From 66-474 sp035281745 (GTDB lineage: Bacteria > Pseudomonadota > Gammaproteobacteria > Xanthomonadales > Rhodanobacteraceae), in the NCBI GenBank assembly GCA_035281745.1, contig DATEDI010000014.1, positions 62,001-126,000 on the forward strand: a stretch of DNA of 64,000 nucleotides. Direction: 5' to 3'. Both the position numbers and the translations under genes were made by a program. Below, piece by piece: positions 15,430 through 23,504 of the stretch. Each line of letters begins with the position of its first letter. Positions within the stretch are counted from its first letter, which is position 1. Below the pieces are notes generated by a model. That model was not told where the DNA came from. It searched no databases and saw only the letters and a list, made by a program, of their open reading frames with translations.

Positions 15430-17649
15430 ATGAGATCGTCCACATATCTGTTCAACCCGCGCCAGAAGGCATGCTTGGCGGTCGTCACCGCCGCGTTCGG
15501 GTGTCTGGTCCATGCCACGGCTTTCGCCGACGATGCGGTCACGAAAAAACTGCAGGCGCCACGGCCGGCGGATCACAGCGCCGAAACAAATGCGCCGCAT
15601 CCCGTGGCACCCCGAACCGATGCCCCGTTGACGCTGGATACGGTGCAGGTCAATGCGCGTCTCGACCGTGCTCGCAACGCGTTGTCGCCGGATACCGGCA
15701 CCAGCCGCACGGTGTTCGACCGCAAGGCCATCCGCCAGTTGCCGCAGGGCGAGGACACGCCGCTGAACCAAGTGCTGCTGCAGGCGCCGGGCGTGGTGCA
15801 GGATTCGTTCGGGCAATTGCACGTGCGCGGCGACCACGCCAACCTGCAATACCGCATCGATGGGGTCATCATCCCCGAAAGCATCAGCGGTTTCGGGCAG
15901 ACCCTCGACACCCGCGCGATCCAGTCGCTCACTTTCCTGACCGGTGCGCTGCCCGCGCAGTACGGCTACCGCACGGCGGGCGTGGTGGAGATCGACACCA
16001 AGTCCGGCGCGCAGCTCGGCAACGGCGGCACTGTGAATCTGTACGGCGGGTCGTTCGGGACGTTCAATCCGGGCTTCGAGGTGCACGGCAATCAGGGACG
16101 TTGGTCGTATTACCTGACCACGAACTTCCTGGAGAGCGACACCGGAATCCAGAATCCGACACCCGCGCGCAACGCGATCCACGACCACGCCGACCAGTTC
16201 AAGGGCTTCGGTTACGTCTCGTATCTGATCGACGACAACGCGCGCGCCGGCTTCTATTTCGGCACAGCCAACAACCGTTTCCAGATTCCGAACAACCCAG
16301 GCCAGTCGCCGCAGTTTATGTACGGCGACATCAGCGACTTCGATTCATCGAAACTGGATGAGGCCCAGCGCGAAGTGACGCGCTTCGGCGTGTTCAACCT
16401 GCAAGGCCACCTCGGGAACCTGGATACCGACTACCGTGTCGCGCTCGGGCAGCGCTTCAGCAGCGTGGCGTTCCGTCCGGACCTCGTCGGTGACCTGATG
16501 TTCAACGGCGTCGCGTCCTCGGTCCACCGCGGCGATCGAGCGGCCACCTTGCAGGCGGATTTTTCGACGCCGCTCGGCGAGTCGCACTTGCTGCGCTATG
16601 GGTTCTATGCGGAGAACGAAGGCGCCGCCTCGAACAATGATTCGTGGGTGTTTCCGGCCGACGCCGAGGGTGCGCAGACCTCCACCACGCCATTCCACAT
16701 CGCGGATGAGCATTTCCAGCATGCGCATACGTTGGGTGCATACGTGCAGGATCAATGGCAGGTCGCCCAGGATCTCGTGGTCAATTACGGCCTGCGGGCA
16801 GACCGTTACAGCGCGTGGCTGAAAGAAGGACAGGTCAGTCCGCGCGTGGGCCTGGTATGGGATGCGACGCCGGGCACGACCGTGCACGCCGGCTACGCGC
16901 GCTATTTCACGCCACCCGATACCGAACTGATCGCGTCCGAGGATATCGCGCTGTACGCGGGCACCACCAATCAGTTGCCGAACGACCGGACCGGACCGGT
17001 GAAGGCCGAACGTTCCAACTATTACGACGTGGGCGTTTCGCAAAAACTGGGTCGCCATCTGACGATCGGACTGGACGGCTATGACCGGCAGGTGAAGTAC
17101 CTGCAGGACGAGGGCCAGTTCGGCGCCGTGCTGGTGTTCTCGCCATTCAATTATGCCCGCGGTCGCGCGCACGGCATCGAGTTGTCGGTCAACTATGAAA
17201 ACGGGCCGCTGAACGCGTATTTCAATCTCGCGCAAAGCCGCGCGATGGGGAAGGGCGTCATCTCGGGGCAATACAACTTCGACGAGGATGAACTCGACTA
17301 CATCGATGCCCACTGGGTGCATCTGGACCACGACCAGAAGTTGGCGGCATCGGGGGGCGCGAGTTATGCGATCGACGCCAGCACTCGCGTGGGCGCGGAC
17401 TTCCTCTACGGCAGCGGGCTCCGGCGCGATTTCGCAAACACCGCCTCGCTGCCTTCGTATTTCCAGTTGAACCTGAGCCTGGAACACGGCTTCAAGTTGC
17501 CCGGCTTCGGCAAGCTGGATGCGCGCCTGACCCTGATCAACGCATTGGATCGCGTCTACGAATTGCGCGACGGCTCCGGAATCGGCGTTGGCGCGCCGCA
17601 GTACGGTCCCCGTCGCGGGCTGTACCTGGGCCTGGGCAAGGATTTCTGA
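15430..17649 (+). CDS. Zinc-regulated TonB-dependent outer-membrane receptor (ZnuD-like)
   Basis: 739-residue TonB-dependent receptor. A signal peptide ends at AFA33-D34. The plug domain (about residues 65-200) begins DTVQVNARLDRAR and includes LPQGEDTPLNQVLLQAPGVV and LRYRIDGV-like LQYRIDGVIIPE; a large beta-barrel follows and the protein ends with an aromatic residue (GLYLGLGKDF), the usual barrel terminus. Such receptors import scarce ligands using TonB energy. The Zur box directly upstream says the ligand is zinc or a zinc complex, as for ZnuD. No SD is obvious; ATG 15430 overlaps the operator edge. Confidence 0.9.
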   Translation: MRSSTYLFNPRQKACLAVVTAAFGCLVHATAFADDAVTKKLQAPRPADHSAETNAPHPVAPRTDAPLTLDTVQVNARLDRARNALSPDTGTSRTVFDRKAIRQLPQGEDTPLNQVLLQAPGVVQDSFGQLHVRGDHANLQYRIDGVIIPESISGFGQTLDTRAIQSLTFLTGALPAQYGYRTAGVVEIDTKSGAQLGNGGTVNLYGGSFGTFNPGFEVHGNQGRWSYYLTTNFLESDTGIQNPTPARNAIHDHADQFKGFGYVSYLIDDNARAGFYFGTANNRFQIPNNPGQSPQFMYGDISDFDSSKLDEAQREVTRFGVFNLQGHLGNLDTDYRVALGQRFSSVAFRPDLVGDLMFNGVASSVHRGDRAATLQADFSTPLGESHLLRYGFYAENEGAASNNDSWVFPADAEGAQTSTTPFHIADEHFQHAHTLGAYVQDQWQVAQDLVVNYGLRADRYSAWLKEGQVSPRVGLVWDATPGTTVHAGYARYFTPPDTELIASEDIALYAGTTNQLPNDRTGPVKAERSNYYDVGVSQKLGRHLTIGLDGYDRQVKYLQDEGQFGAVLVFSPFNYARGRAHGIELSVNYENGPLNAYFNLAQSRAMGKGVISGQYNFDEDELDYIDAHWVHLDHDQKLAASGGASYAIDASTRVGADFLYGSGLRRDFANTASLPSYFQLNLSLEHGFKLPGFGKLDARLTLINALDRVYELRDGSGIGVGAPQYGPRRGLYLGLGKDF

Positions 17650-17797
17650 ACGGGCGGCCATCGTCTGTCGATCGGCCGCCGCCCACCACGGCGGAAACGT
17701 TATAATGTTGCACATCCCTGCGGATCCCGGGCTCGATTCAGCCAATGCACGCAACGATGCGGCGCGTGCCGGCGACGAGAACTTCAAGCAAGTGGAC

Positions 17798-18268
17798 ATG
17801 CCTTCCTTCCAATCTGCCCCCGCTTTCGTTCCATCGTCGCCGTTGGTGCCAGCGCCCCGGCGTTTCGCGGCGCTGGTCGATCGCGTCGGCGCGACCGCGT
17901 CGATGCTGTGCGCGGTGCATTGCGCGTTGCTGCCATTCGTGTTGGCGTTGCTGCCATTGATCGGGCTGGAATTCCTGGCCGGCCATACGTTCGAACGAAT
18001 CTTCGTCAGCTGCGCGGCCGTGCTGGCCTGCGCCAGCCTTGTCACCGCGTATCGTCGCCATCGTCGCCCCCACGCCCTGTTCCTGATGGTGCCGGGCATC
18101 GCGCTGCTGGTGATTGGCGTCGCCGTGAATCTGGACGTGCACGTCCTCGTCCACACCACGTGCGTGGTGACCGGCGGCCTGCTGGTGGCCAGCGCGCACG
18201 TCGTCAATCTCGTGTTGGCGCATCGACATCACCACGCGACCTGCGCACATGCACCGGCCCGAGCTTGA
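17798..18268 (+). CDS. MerC-family membrane protein
   Basis: 156-residue protein of the MerC domain family: DRVGATASMLCAVHC (C38, C42), then LLPFVLALLPLIGLEFLAGH and three more hydrophobic segments to about residue 145, ending in a His/Cys-rich tail (HRHHHATCAHAP). MerC was first known as a mercury importer; chromosomal members next to Zur targets are often zinc-regulated, so a zinc role is likely. An upstream in-frame ATG at 17705 lies inside TATAAT (17701-17706), a likely -10 box, so 17798 is preferred; neither has a strong SD. A half Zur site (GTTATAA) overlaps the -10. Confidence 0.8.
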   Translation: MPSFQSAPAFVPSSPLVPAPRRFAALVDRVGATASMLCAVHCALLPFVLALLPLIGLEFLAGHTFERIFVSCAAVLACASLVTAYRRHRRPHALFLMVPGIALLVIGVAVNLDVHVLVHTTCVVTGGLLVASAHVVNLVLAHRHHHATCAHAPARA

Positions 18269-18310
18269 TGCACACGTGGCTCACTGCGGCGGCGCGAACG
18301 CTCTCGTGAT

Positions 18311-18437
18311 GCAGCAATCAGGATGATCGAAGAGCTTCGTGGAAAGTCAGGCCACGGAAGGCCGTCCTGATGTTGCTGGCGCGGGAGTGGTAGCGAGGAG
18401 GCCGAGGTCCTGTTAGGCAGCGATCATGGACGATCGC
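18311..18437 (+). repeat. Dispersed ~127-bp structured repeat, third copy
   Basis: Begins GCAGCAATCAGGATGATCGA and ends GGCAGCGATCATGGACGATC, with GTGGAAAGTCAGG at 18339 followed by GGCC-ACGGAA-GGCC. The same ordered motifs occur at 10411-10617. It fills the gap between the MerC gene and the CDF exporter. Confidence 0.75.
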
Positions 18438-18485
18438 AGAGGCATGGTAATTGTGTAACCCCGGCGCGAGCCGTACGCTGCGCGC

Positions 18486-19427
18486 ATGGCGAACCCTCAC
18501 GCTCACGTCCATGACCACGAACACCCCCGCGGCAGCCGCGGGGTATTGGCGTTTGCATTCGCACTGACCTGCGCGATGCTGATCGTCGAAGCGATCGGCG
18601 GCTGGTGGTCGGGTTCGCTGGCGCTGCTGGCCGATGCCGCGCACATGCTGGTGGATGCCGGCGCGCTGGCGCTGGCCTGGGCCGCGGCGGCGTTCGCTTT
18701 GCGCCCCGCGGACGCGCGGCGCAGTTTCGGTTACGCGCGGCTGGAGGTGCTGGCCGGATTCGTCAATGCGTTGGTGCAATTGCTGCTGGTGGCGGGCATT
18801 GTCTACGAGGCCGTCAAACGCCTGCTGGCGCTGGACGCGATCCACATCGAATCCGGTGTGATGCTGGTTGTGGCGGCCGTCGGTTTGATGGTCAACGCGG
18901 TGGTCTTGCGCAGCCTGCACGGTCACGACCATGACGACCTCAACACCGCGGGCGCGCGGCTGCACGTGTTCGGCGACCTGCTGGGTTCCATCGCGACGGT
19001 GCTGGCCGCGCTGCTGGTGCGCTACCTCGGCTGGGGGTGGGCCGATCCGGTGCTTTCGCTGCTGGTGTCACTGCTGATCCTGCGCGGCGCATTCGCATTG
19101 TTGAAACGCTCTTCGCACATTCTGCTGGAAGGTGTGCCCGAAGACGTGGCGCCCGAGGAGATCCGCGCGGCCCTGGCCGACGCGGACCCATCGATCATGG
19201 AAGTGCATCACCTGCACGTCTGGCAGATCGCGTCCGGTTCGCGCATGGCAACCTTGCACGCGCGGGTATGCGAAGGAGGCGATGCGCGGCACGCGCTGCA
19301 AGTGATCCAGCGGGTGTTGCGCGAGCGCTTTTCGATCAGCCATGTCACCGTGCAGATCGAAACGACGGAGTGCCTCGATCCACAAACCGGTTGTCGCGAG
19401 CCCGGACACCCGCAGCATCACGTGTGA
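18486..19427 (+). CDS. CDF-family zinc efflux transporter (ZitB/CzcD-like)
   Basis: 313-residue cation diffusion facilitator. A His-rich N-terminus (HAHVHDHEH, residues 5-13) precedes six helices. The intramembrane metal site is H53-MLV-D57 in helix 2 and H160-VFG-D164 in helix 5; the HxxxD/HxxxD pair is typical of zinc-selective CDFs. The C-terminal cytoplasmic domain (EVHHLHVWQIASG) mediates dimerisation. It exchanges Zn2+ for protons at the inner membrane. With zur, the TonB receptor and MerC it makes a zinc import/export neighbourhood. Confidence 0.92.
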   Translation: MANPHAHVHDHEHPRGSRGVLAFAFALTCAMLIVEAIGGWWSGSLALLADAAHMLVDAGALALAWAAAAFALRPADARRSFGYARLEVLAGFVNALVQLLLVAGIVYEAVKRLLALDAIHIESGVMLVVAAVGLMVNAVVLRSLHGHDHDDLNTAGARLHVFGDLLGSIATVLAALLVRYLGWGWADPVLSLLVSLLILRGAFALLKRSSHILLEGVPEDVAPEEIRAALADADPSIMEVHHLHVWQIASGSRMATLHARVCEGGDARHALQVIQRVLRERFSISHVTVQIETTECLDPQTGCREPGHPQHHV

Positions 19428-19526
19428 TGACAGGTGTCACCGTGGAATCGGTGACTTCCGGCATTTTCGCGAACCTGTCTGTCGGCACGAAGCTGGTTGC
19501 ATCTCGTGACGAAAGGAGATGCCCTC

Positions 19527-20264
19527 GTGAAACTCAAGTTTCCATCCGGCCAGCGTCTGCTGATGATCTATTCCGGCGTGCTGACGCTGGTGTTCGCCGG
19601 GACCGTGCTGATGGGCGCGACGTCGAACGCGGGACGCGCGACGTTCGATGAAATCACCGTGCATCGGATCAACGTGGTCGAACCTGACGGCACGCTGCGG
19701 ATGGTGATTTCCAACGCCGCGAATTCCCCGGGGACGCCCATCAAGGGACACGATTACGGTCGCGCGGATCGCAAGATCGCCGGCATCATCTTCATGAACG
19801 ACGAAGGGACCGAGAACGGCGGCTTGATCTTCGGTGGCCGCAAAGGCAAGGATGGCAAAGTGTCAAGCCACGGACACCTCAGCTTCGACAATTACGACCA
19901 GGATCAAACCATGGTCATCCAGGCCAGTCAGGACGACACCGATCAAAAATCCGCATACATCCAGATCAACGACCAGCCCGCATGGGACATCGAGGATCTT
20001 TTCAGGCTGGACGAGAAGAACCGTGACCTGCCGAAAGCCCAGCAAGAAGCCGAGGTACATCGGTTTTTCGAAACCCATCCTCGCGGTGCGCACCGCATTT
20101 ACCTTGGCACCAAGGAGGATCACTCTTCGGAGCTGGCGTTGCGCGACGCCAAAGGCAGGACGCGCATCGCCGCCAAGGTGGCCGCCGACGGTAAACCCGT
20201 CCTGCAATTCCTCGACGCCGACGGCAAGGTGATCGAGCAATTTCCGCAGGCATCGGCGCACTGA
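19527..20264 (+). CDS. Uncharacterised membrane-anchored protein, 245 aa
   Basis: Function unknown. One N-terminal membrane segment (LLMIYSGVLTLVFAGTVLMG, residues 10-29) is followed by a long soluble domain that alternates short motifs: FDEITVHRINVVEPDGTLRM, then GIIFMNDEGTENGGLIFGG, a middle segment around WDIEDLFRLDE and RIYLGTKEDHSSELALRDAKG. The repeated pattern of beta strands with Asp-Gly turns suggests a beta-rich extracytoplasmic fold. The GTG start at 19527 has a strong SD (AAAGGAGA, 19512-19519) and is preferred over the upstream ATG. It stands alone. Confidence 0.8.
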   Translation: MKLKFPSGQRLLMIYSGVLTLVFAGTVLMGATSNAGRATFDEITVHRINVVEPDGTLRMVISNAANSPGTPIKGHDYGRADRKIAGIIFMNDEGTENGGLIFGGRKGKDGKVSSHGHLSFDNYDQDQTMVIQASQDDTDQKSAYIQINDQPAWDIEDLFRLDEKNRDLPKAQQEAEVHRFFETHPRGAHRIYLGTKEDHSSELALRDAKGRTRIAAKVAADGKPVLQFLDADGKVIEQFPQASAH

Positions 20265-20345
20265 TTGAAACGTTGTGCTGCGTCGCTGTTACCATGCCGG
20301 CAACCGCGCATGGTGCGCGGATTCCACACGACATCAGGAACCGAC

Positions 20346-20534
20346 ATGGGCAAGGGCGACAAGAAGACACGCAAGGGCAAGATCTACGCGGGCAGCCACG
20401 GCAACACCCGTCCGCACTCGCCGAAATCGAATGCGGCGGTAAAGGGCACGGCCGCCAGGACCCCCAAGCCGGCCGTCAAGGCTCCGGCCAAGAAGGCACC
20501 AGCCAAAAAGGCGCCGGCCAAGAAATCCGCGTAA
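20346..20534 (+). CDS. Small ribosomal subunit protein bTHX
   Basis: 62-residue, very basic protein. MGKGDKKTRKGKIYAGSHGN matches the THX family signature (MGKGDKKSRRGKI-x-GSYGN), a peptide bound in the 30S head in Thermus and related bacteria. The tail is a lysine-alanine-proline repeat (KAPAKKAPAKKAPAKK), probably flexible and RNA-binding. It is too short for many gene finders. A strong terminator follows 23 bp after the stop. Confidence 0.88.
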   Translation: MGKGDKKTRKGKIYAGSHGNTRPHSPKSNAAVKGTAARTPKPAVKAPAKKAPAKKAPAKKSA

Positions 20535-20557
20535 ATTCTGCGTTCGAGCGTTTCAGA

Positions 20558-20584
20558 GGAAGGCCCCCGCGCGGGGCCTTCCTT
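20558..20584 (+). terminator. Rho-independent terminator after bTHX
   Basis: GGAAGGCCCC (20558-20567) and GGGGCCTTCC (20573-20582) form a perfect 10-bp stem with a 5-nt loop, followed by TTGTGT. It ends just before the hutI stop on the other strand and may serve both. Confidence 0.85.
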
Positions 20585-20587
20585 GTG

Positions 20588-21847
20588 TCAGGGGCAGGTC
20601 GAAACTTCGACGCCGCCCGCGAATACGCGCGGCGCGAGTGTGCCACCGATCCAGTAGGCGAGTTCGGCCGGGTGTTTCGCGTTCCAGACGACCACGTCCG
20701 CGCGTTGGCCTACTGCGAGGGTGCCGCGATCGCGCAAACCCAGCGCGCGCGCTGCATGAACGGTTGCGCCGCGCAAGGCTTCCTCGGGCGTCAGGCGGAA
20801 CAAGGTGCAAGCCATGCTCATTGCGAGGCGCAACGAGCGCAGCGGTGAAGTACCGGGATTGAGGTCGGTCGCGACGGCCATCGCCACGCCGTGTTCGCGC
20901 AACGCCTCGATGGGCGGCAGGCGCGTTTCGCGCAGCGCATAGAAACTGCCGGGCAGCAGCACTGCCGTGGTGCCGGCGCGTGCCATAGCCATCACCGCAT
21001 CAAGACCCGCGCACTCCAGATGATCCGCGGACAGGCCACCGAATTCCGCCGCGAGCGCTGCGCCGCCGAGGTCCGACAATTGATCGGCGTGCAGTTTCAC
21101 CGGCAGGCCGAGCTCGCGGGCGCGGCTGAAACAGCGCCGCACTTCATCTGGCGTGAATGCGATGCCTTCGCAGAAGGCGTCGACTGCATCGGCCAGACCT
21201 TCGCGCACCACCGCCGGCAACCATTCGTCGCATACCGTCGCGACGTAATCCTCGCGGCGCTCCTTGAAATCCGGCGGCAGCGCATGCAGGCCGAGGAAGG
21301 TCGTGCGCACGGTGATGCCGAGTGCCTCGCCGATCCGGCGCGCGACGCGCAGCATTTTTGTTTCTGTGTCGAGGTCCAGTCCGTAGCCGGACTTGATTTC
21401 CAGCGTGGTCGCGCCGTCCCGAACCAGGCCCAGTGCACGCGGCAGCGACTGCTCGAACAGTTCGTCTTCGCTGGCTGCGCGGGTGGCGCGGACGCTGGAA
21501 AGAATGCCGCCGCCGGCGCGCGCGATGGCTTCGTAGCTTTCGCCGTTGAGCCGCATCTCGAATTCGTGGGCACGATCGCCGGCGAACACCAGGTGCGTGT
21601 GGCAGTCGATGAGCCCCGGCGTGACCAGTGCGCCATGTACCGATTCGACGCGGCGCGCAAGATCGGCCGGCGCGCCGGGCAATGCATCCATCGGACCGGC
21701 AAACGCGAGCTGGTCGCCGTGCCATGCGAGCGCAGCATGCTCGATCATGCCGTAGCCCGCGCCATCTGCAAGCGTCGCAAGCGTGCAATCGAGCAGCAAA
21801 TGGTCCCAACGTTCGCCCGCGGAAGGAATGTCGCCTTGGGCGCTCAT
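20588..21847 (-). CDS. hutI: Imidazolonepropionase
   Basis: 419-residue amidohydrolase that opens imidazolone-5-propionate to N-formimidoyl-glutamate in histidine breakdown. The metal motif DCHTHLVFAGDR, the segment HADQLSDLGGAALAAE and the catalytic ATDLNPGTSP are those of HutI. Length is normal. ATG 21847 overlaps the stop of the upstream GNAT-nitrilase gene (ATGA), which decides the start and shows translational coupling. hutF lies divergently 1.6 kb away; hutU is 13 kb away; hutH and hutG are not in the window. Confidence 0.95.
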   Translation of the reverse strand: MSAQGDIPSAGERWDHLLLDCTLATLADGAGYGMIEHAALAWHGDQLAFAGPMDALPGAPADLARRVESVHGALVTPGLIDCHTHLVFAGDRAHEFEMRLNGESYEAIARAGGGILSSVRATRAASEDELFEQSLPRALGLVRDGATTLEIKSGYGLDLDTETKMLRVARRIGEALGITVRTTFLGLHALPPDFKERREDYVATVCDEWLPAVVREGLADAVDAFCEGIAFTPDEVRRCFSRARELGLPVKLHADQLSDLGGAALAAEFGGLSADHLECAGLDAVMAMARAGTTAVLLPGSFYALRETRLPPIEALREHGVAMAVATDLNPGTSPLRSLRLAMSMACTLFRLTPEEALRGATVHAARALGLRDRGTLAVGQRADVVVWNAKHPAELAYWIGGTLAPRVFAGGVEVSTCP

Positions 21848-23403
21848 CGTCTGGATGGCCATTGCAATTGGTAGAGATCGTGCCGGCGATCCCTGAGGTT
21901 CTGCACGGTGCCGTTGTTGCGCGCGCGTGCCAGATCCTCCAGTCGCAGATCGGCGAACAGCACCGTTTCGCTGTTGGGGGTGGAATCGGCCGCGACGCCG
22001 TCGCGGGCGAAAGGAAAATCGCACGGCGTCAGGATGCAACTTTGCGCATACTGGATATCGAAGTTGTTGACGCCCGGCAGATTGCCGCAGTTGCCAGACA
22101 GCACCACGTAACATTGGTTCTCAATCGCGCGGGATTGCGCGCAATAGCGCACGCGCAGGTAGCCTTCGCGGGTATCGGTGCAGAACGGCGTGAACAGGAT
22201 CAACGCGCCTTGGTCGATCAGATGGCGCGCGACTTCCGGGAATTCGATGTCATAGCACACGGCGATCCCGATCGGGCCGCAATCAGTCGGAATGGTGCGC
22301 GCGGTGCTGCCGCCCTTGATGTTCCACAAGCTGCGCTCGCTCGGTGTGATGTGCAATTTCATCTGCTGGTGGATCGAGCCGTTGCGCAGGCACACGAAAC
22401 AGATGTTGTGGATGTCGCCGTCGTCGCTCAGGGCAGGGTGGGTGCCGGCAATGATGTTGATGTTGCGGCGCACCGCGAGATCGCTGAACAGTTCCTTCAC
22501 CCGCGGCGTGTATTCGGACAGCTTCAGGATCGAATCGACCGGCGATAGCGGCGCGTTTTCGATCGAGAGCAGTTGCAGCGTGATGAGCTCGGGGAACACC
22601 ACGAAGTCGGCTTCGTAATTGGCAGCGATGTCGACGAAATATTCCACTTGGGTCGCGAACTCGTCGAAATTCTTGATGCGCCGCTGCTGGTACTGAACGG
22701 CGGCGAGGCGGATCACGTCCGGCAGCCGTTGCGTCACCGCGTGCGGGGGCATGTCCGGCTGATCCATCAGCCGCGGATTGCGCCACACCAGGTGCGCCGC
22801 ATAACCCAGTGATTCGCGGTCGTAGGGAAGGTAGCCTTCGAGCAGGCGGATGACCTCGAAGCCGTTGCGCAACTGGAAACTCAAGGTCGGGTCGCGTTGA
22901 CGGCCATGGATCACCGCCTTGAGGTAATCCTCCGGCGTGGTGTATTTGCCTGCGCGCTTGGCGAGGCCCGGCAGGCGTCCGCCGAACACGATGCCGCGCA
23001 GACGCAACCGCTGGCACAATCGTTTGCGCGCGCTGTACAGGCGCCGGCCGATGCGCATGCCGCGGCAATCGGGGTCGACGCCGACGTCCATGCCGTACAA
23101 CCAGTCGCCGTGCGGATCGTGGCGCGATGCGAAACCGCCGCCGGTGATTTCGGCCCAGCTGTGCGGGGCCATCGCCACCGCTTCGCTGATGCGGAAGGTC
23201 GCGCAGTAGCCGATCACGCGGTCGTCGTACACCGCCACGAATTGCCCTTCCGGAAAGTGCGCGAGCTGGCCGGCGACCATTTCCGGCGAGTAGCCGAAGC
23301 CCGGCCCGTACACGCGCTTGCCCAGCGCGACGATCTGCGGGATGTCATCGTCGACGGTGTTGCGCACCATCAACCGGGGCGTATGTTCGAGTGCGGTGCT
23401 CAC
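21844..23403 (-). CDS. GNAT acetyltransferase-nitrilase fusion protein
   Basis: 519-residue two-domain protein. The N-terminal GNAT domain (about 10-210) has the acetyl-CoA site region GMDVGVDPDCRGMRIGRRLY. The C-terminal carbon-nitrogen hydrolase (about 235-510) carries the catalytic Glu in PELITLQ, Lys in QMKLHITPSE and Cys in GIAVCYDIEFPE. The pair would acetylate or transfer to an amine and hydrolyse an amide or nitrile; the substrate is not known. Start: GTG 23403 (MSTALEHTPRLMVRN), in frame with a later ATG at LMV. It overlaps hutI by 4 bp, so a role near histidine or amide nitrogen is possible but unproven. Confidence 0.9.
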   Translation of the reverse strand: MSTALEHTPRLMVRNTVDDDIPQIVALGKRVYGPGFGYSPEMVAGQLAHFPEGQFVAVYDDRVIGYCATFRISEAVAMAPHSWAEITGGGFASRHDPHGDWLYGMDVGVDPDCRGMRIGRRLYSARKRLCQRLRLRGIVFGGRLPGLAKRAGKYTTPEDYLKAVIHGRQRDPTLSFQLRNGFEVIRLLEGYLPYDRESLGYAAHLVWRNPRLMDQPDMPPHAVTQRLPDVIRLAAVQYQQRRIKNFDEFATQVEYFVDIAANYEADFVVFPELITLQLLSIENAPLSPVDSILKLSEYTPRVKELFSDLAVRRNINIIAGTHPALSDDGDIHNICFVCLRNGSIHQQMKLHITPSERSLWNIKGGSTARTIPTDCGPIGIAVCYDIEFPEVARHLIDQGALILFTPFCTDTREGYLRVRYCAQSRAIENQCYVVLSGNCGNLPGVNNFDIQYAQSCILTPCDFPFARDGVAADSTPNSETVLFADLRLEDLARARNNGTVQNLRDRRHDLYQLQWPSRR

Positions 23404-23504
23404 GTAGACATTATGACGGCGACCGATCGGGCCATGGTGGTAGCGCTTGCGACGGGCGGCCGCTAGCCTTCGATTCGGTCCGGAAGCGCAAGCGGGAGCG
23501 GTGA

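Noticed and set aside
17701..17797. Upstream start for the MerC-like gene at 17705
   Set aside because: The ATG is inside a TATAAT that is better read as a -10 box; the extra 31 residues have no family match.
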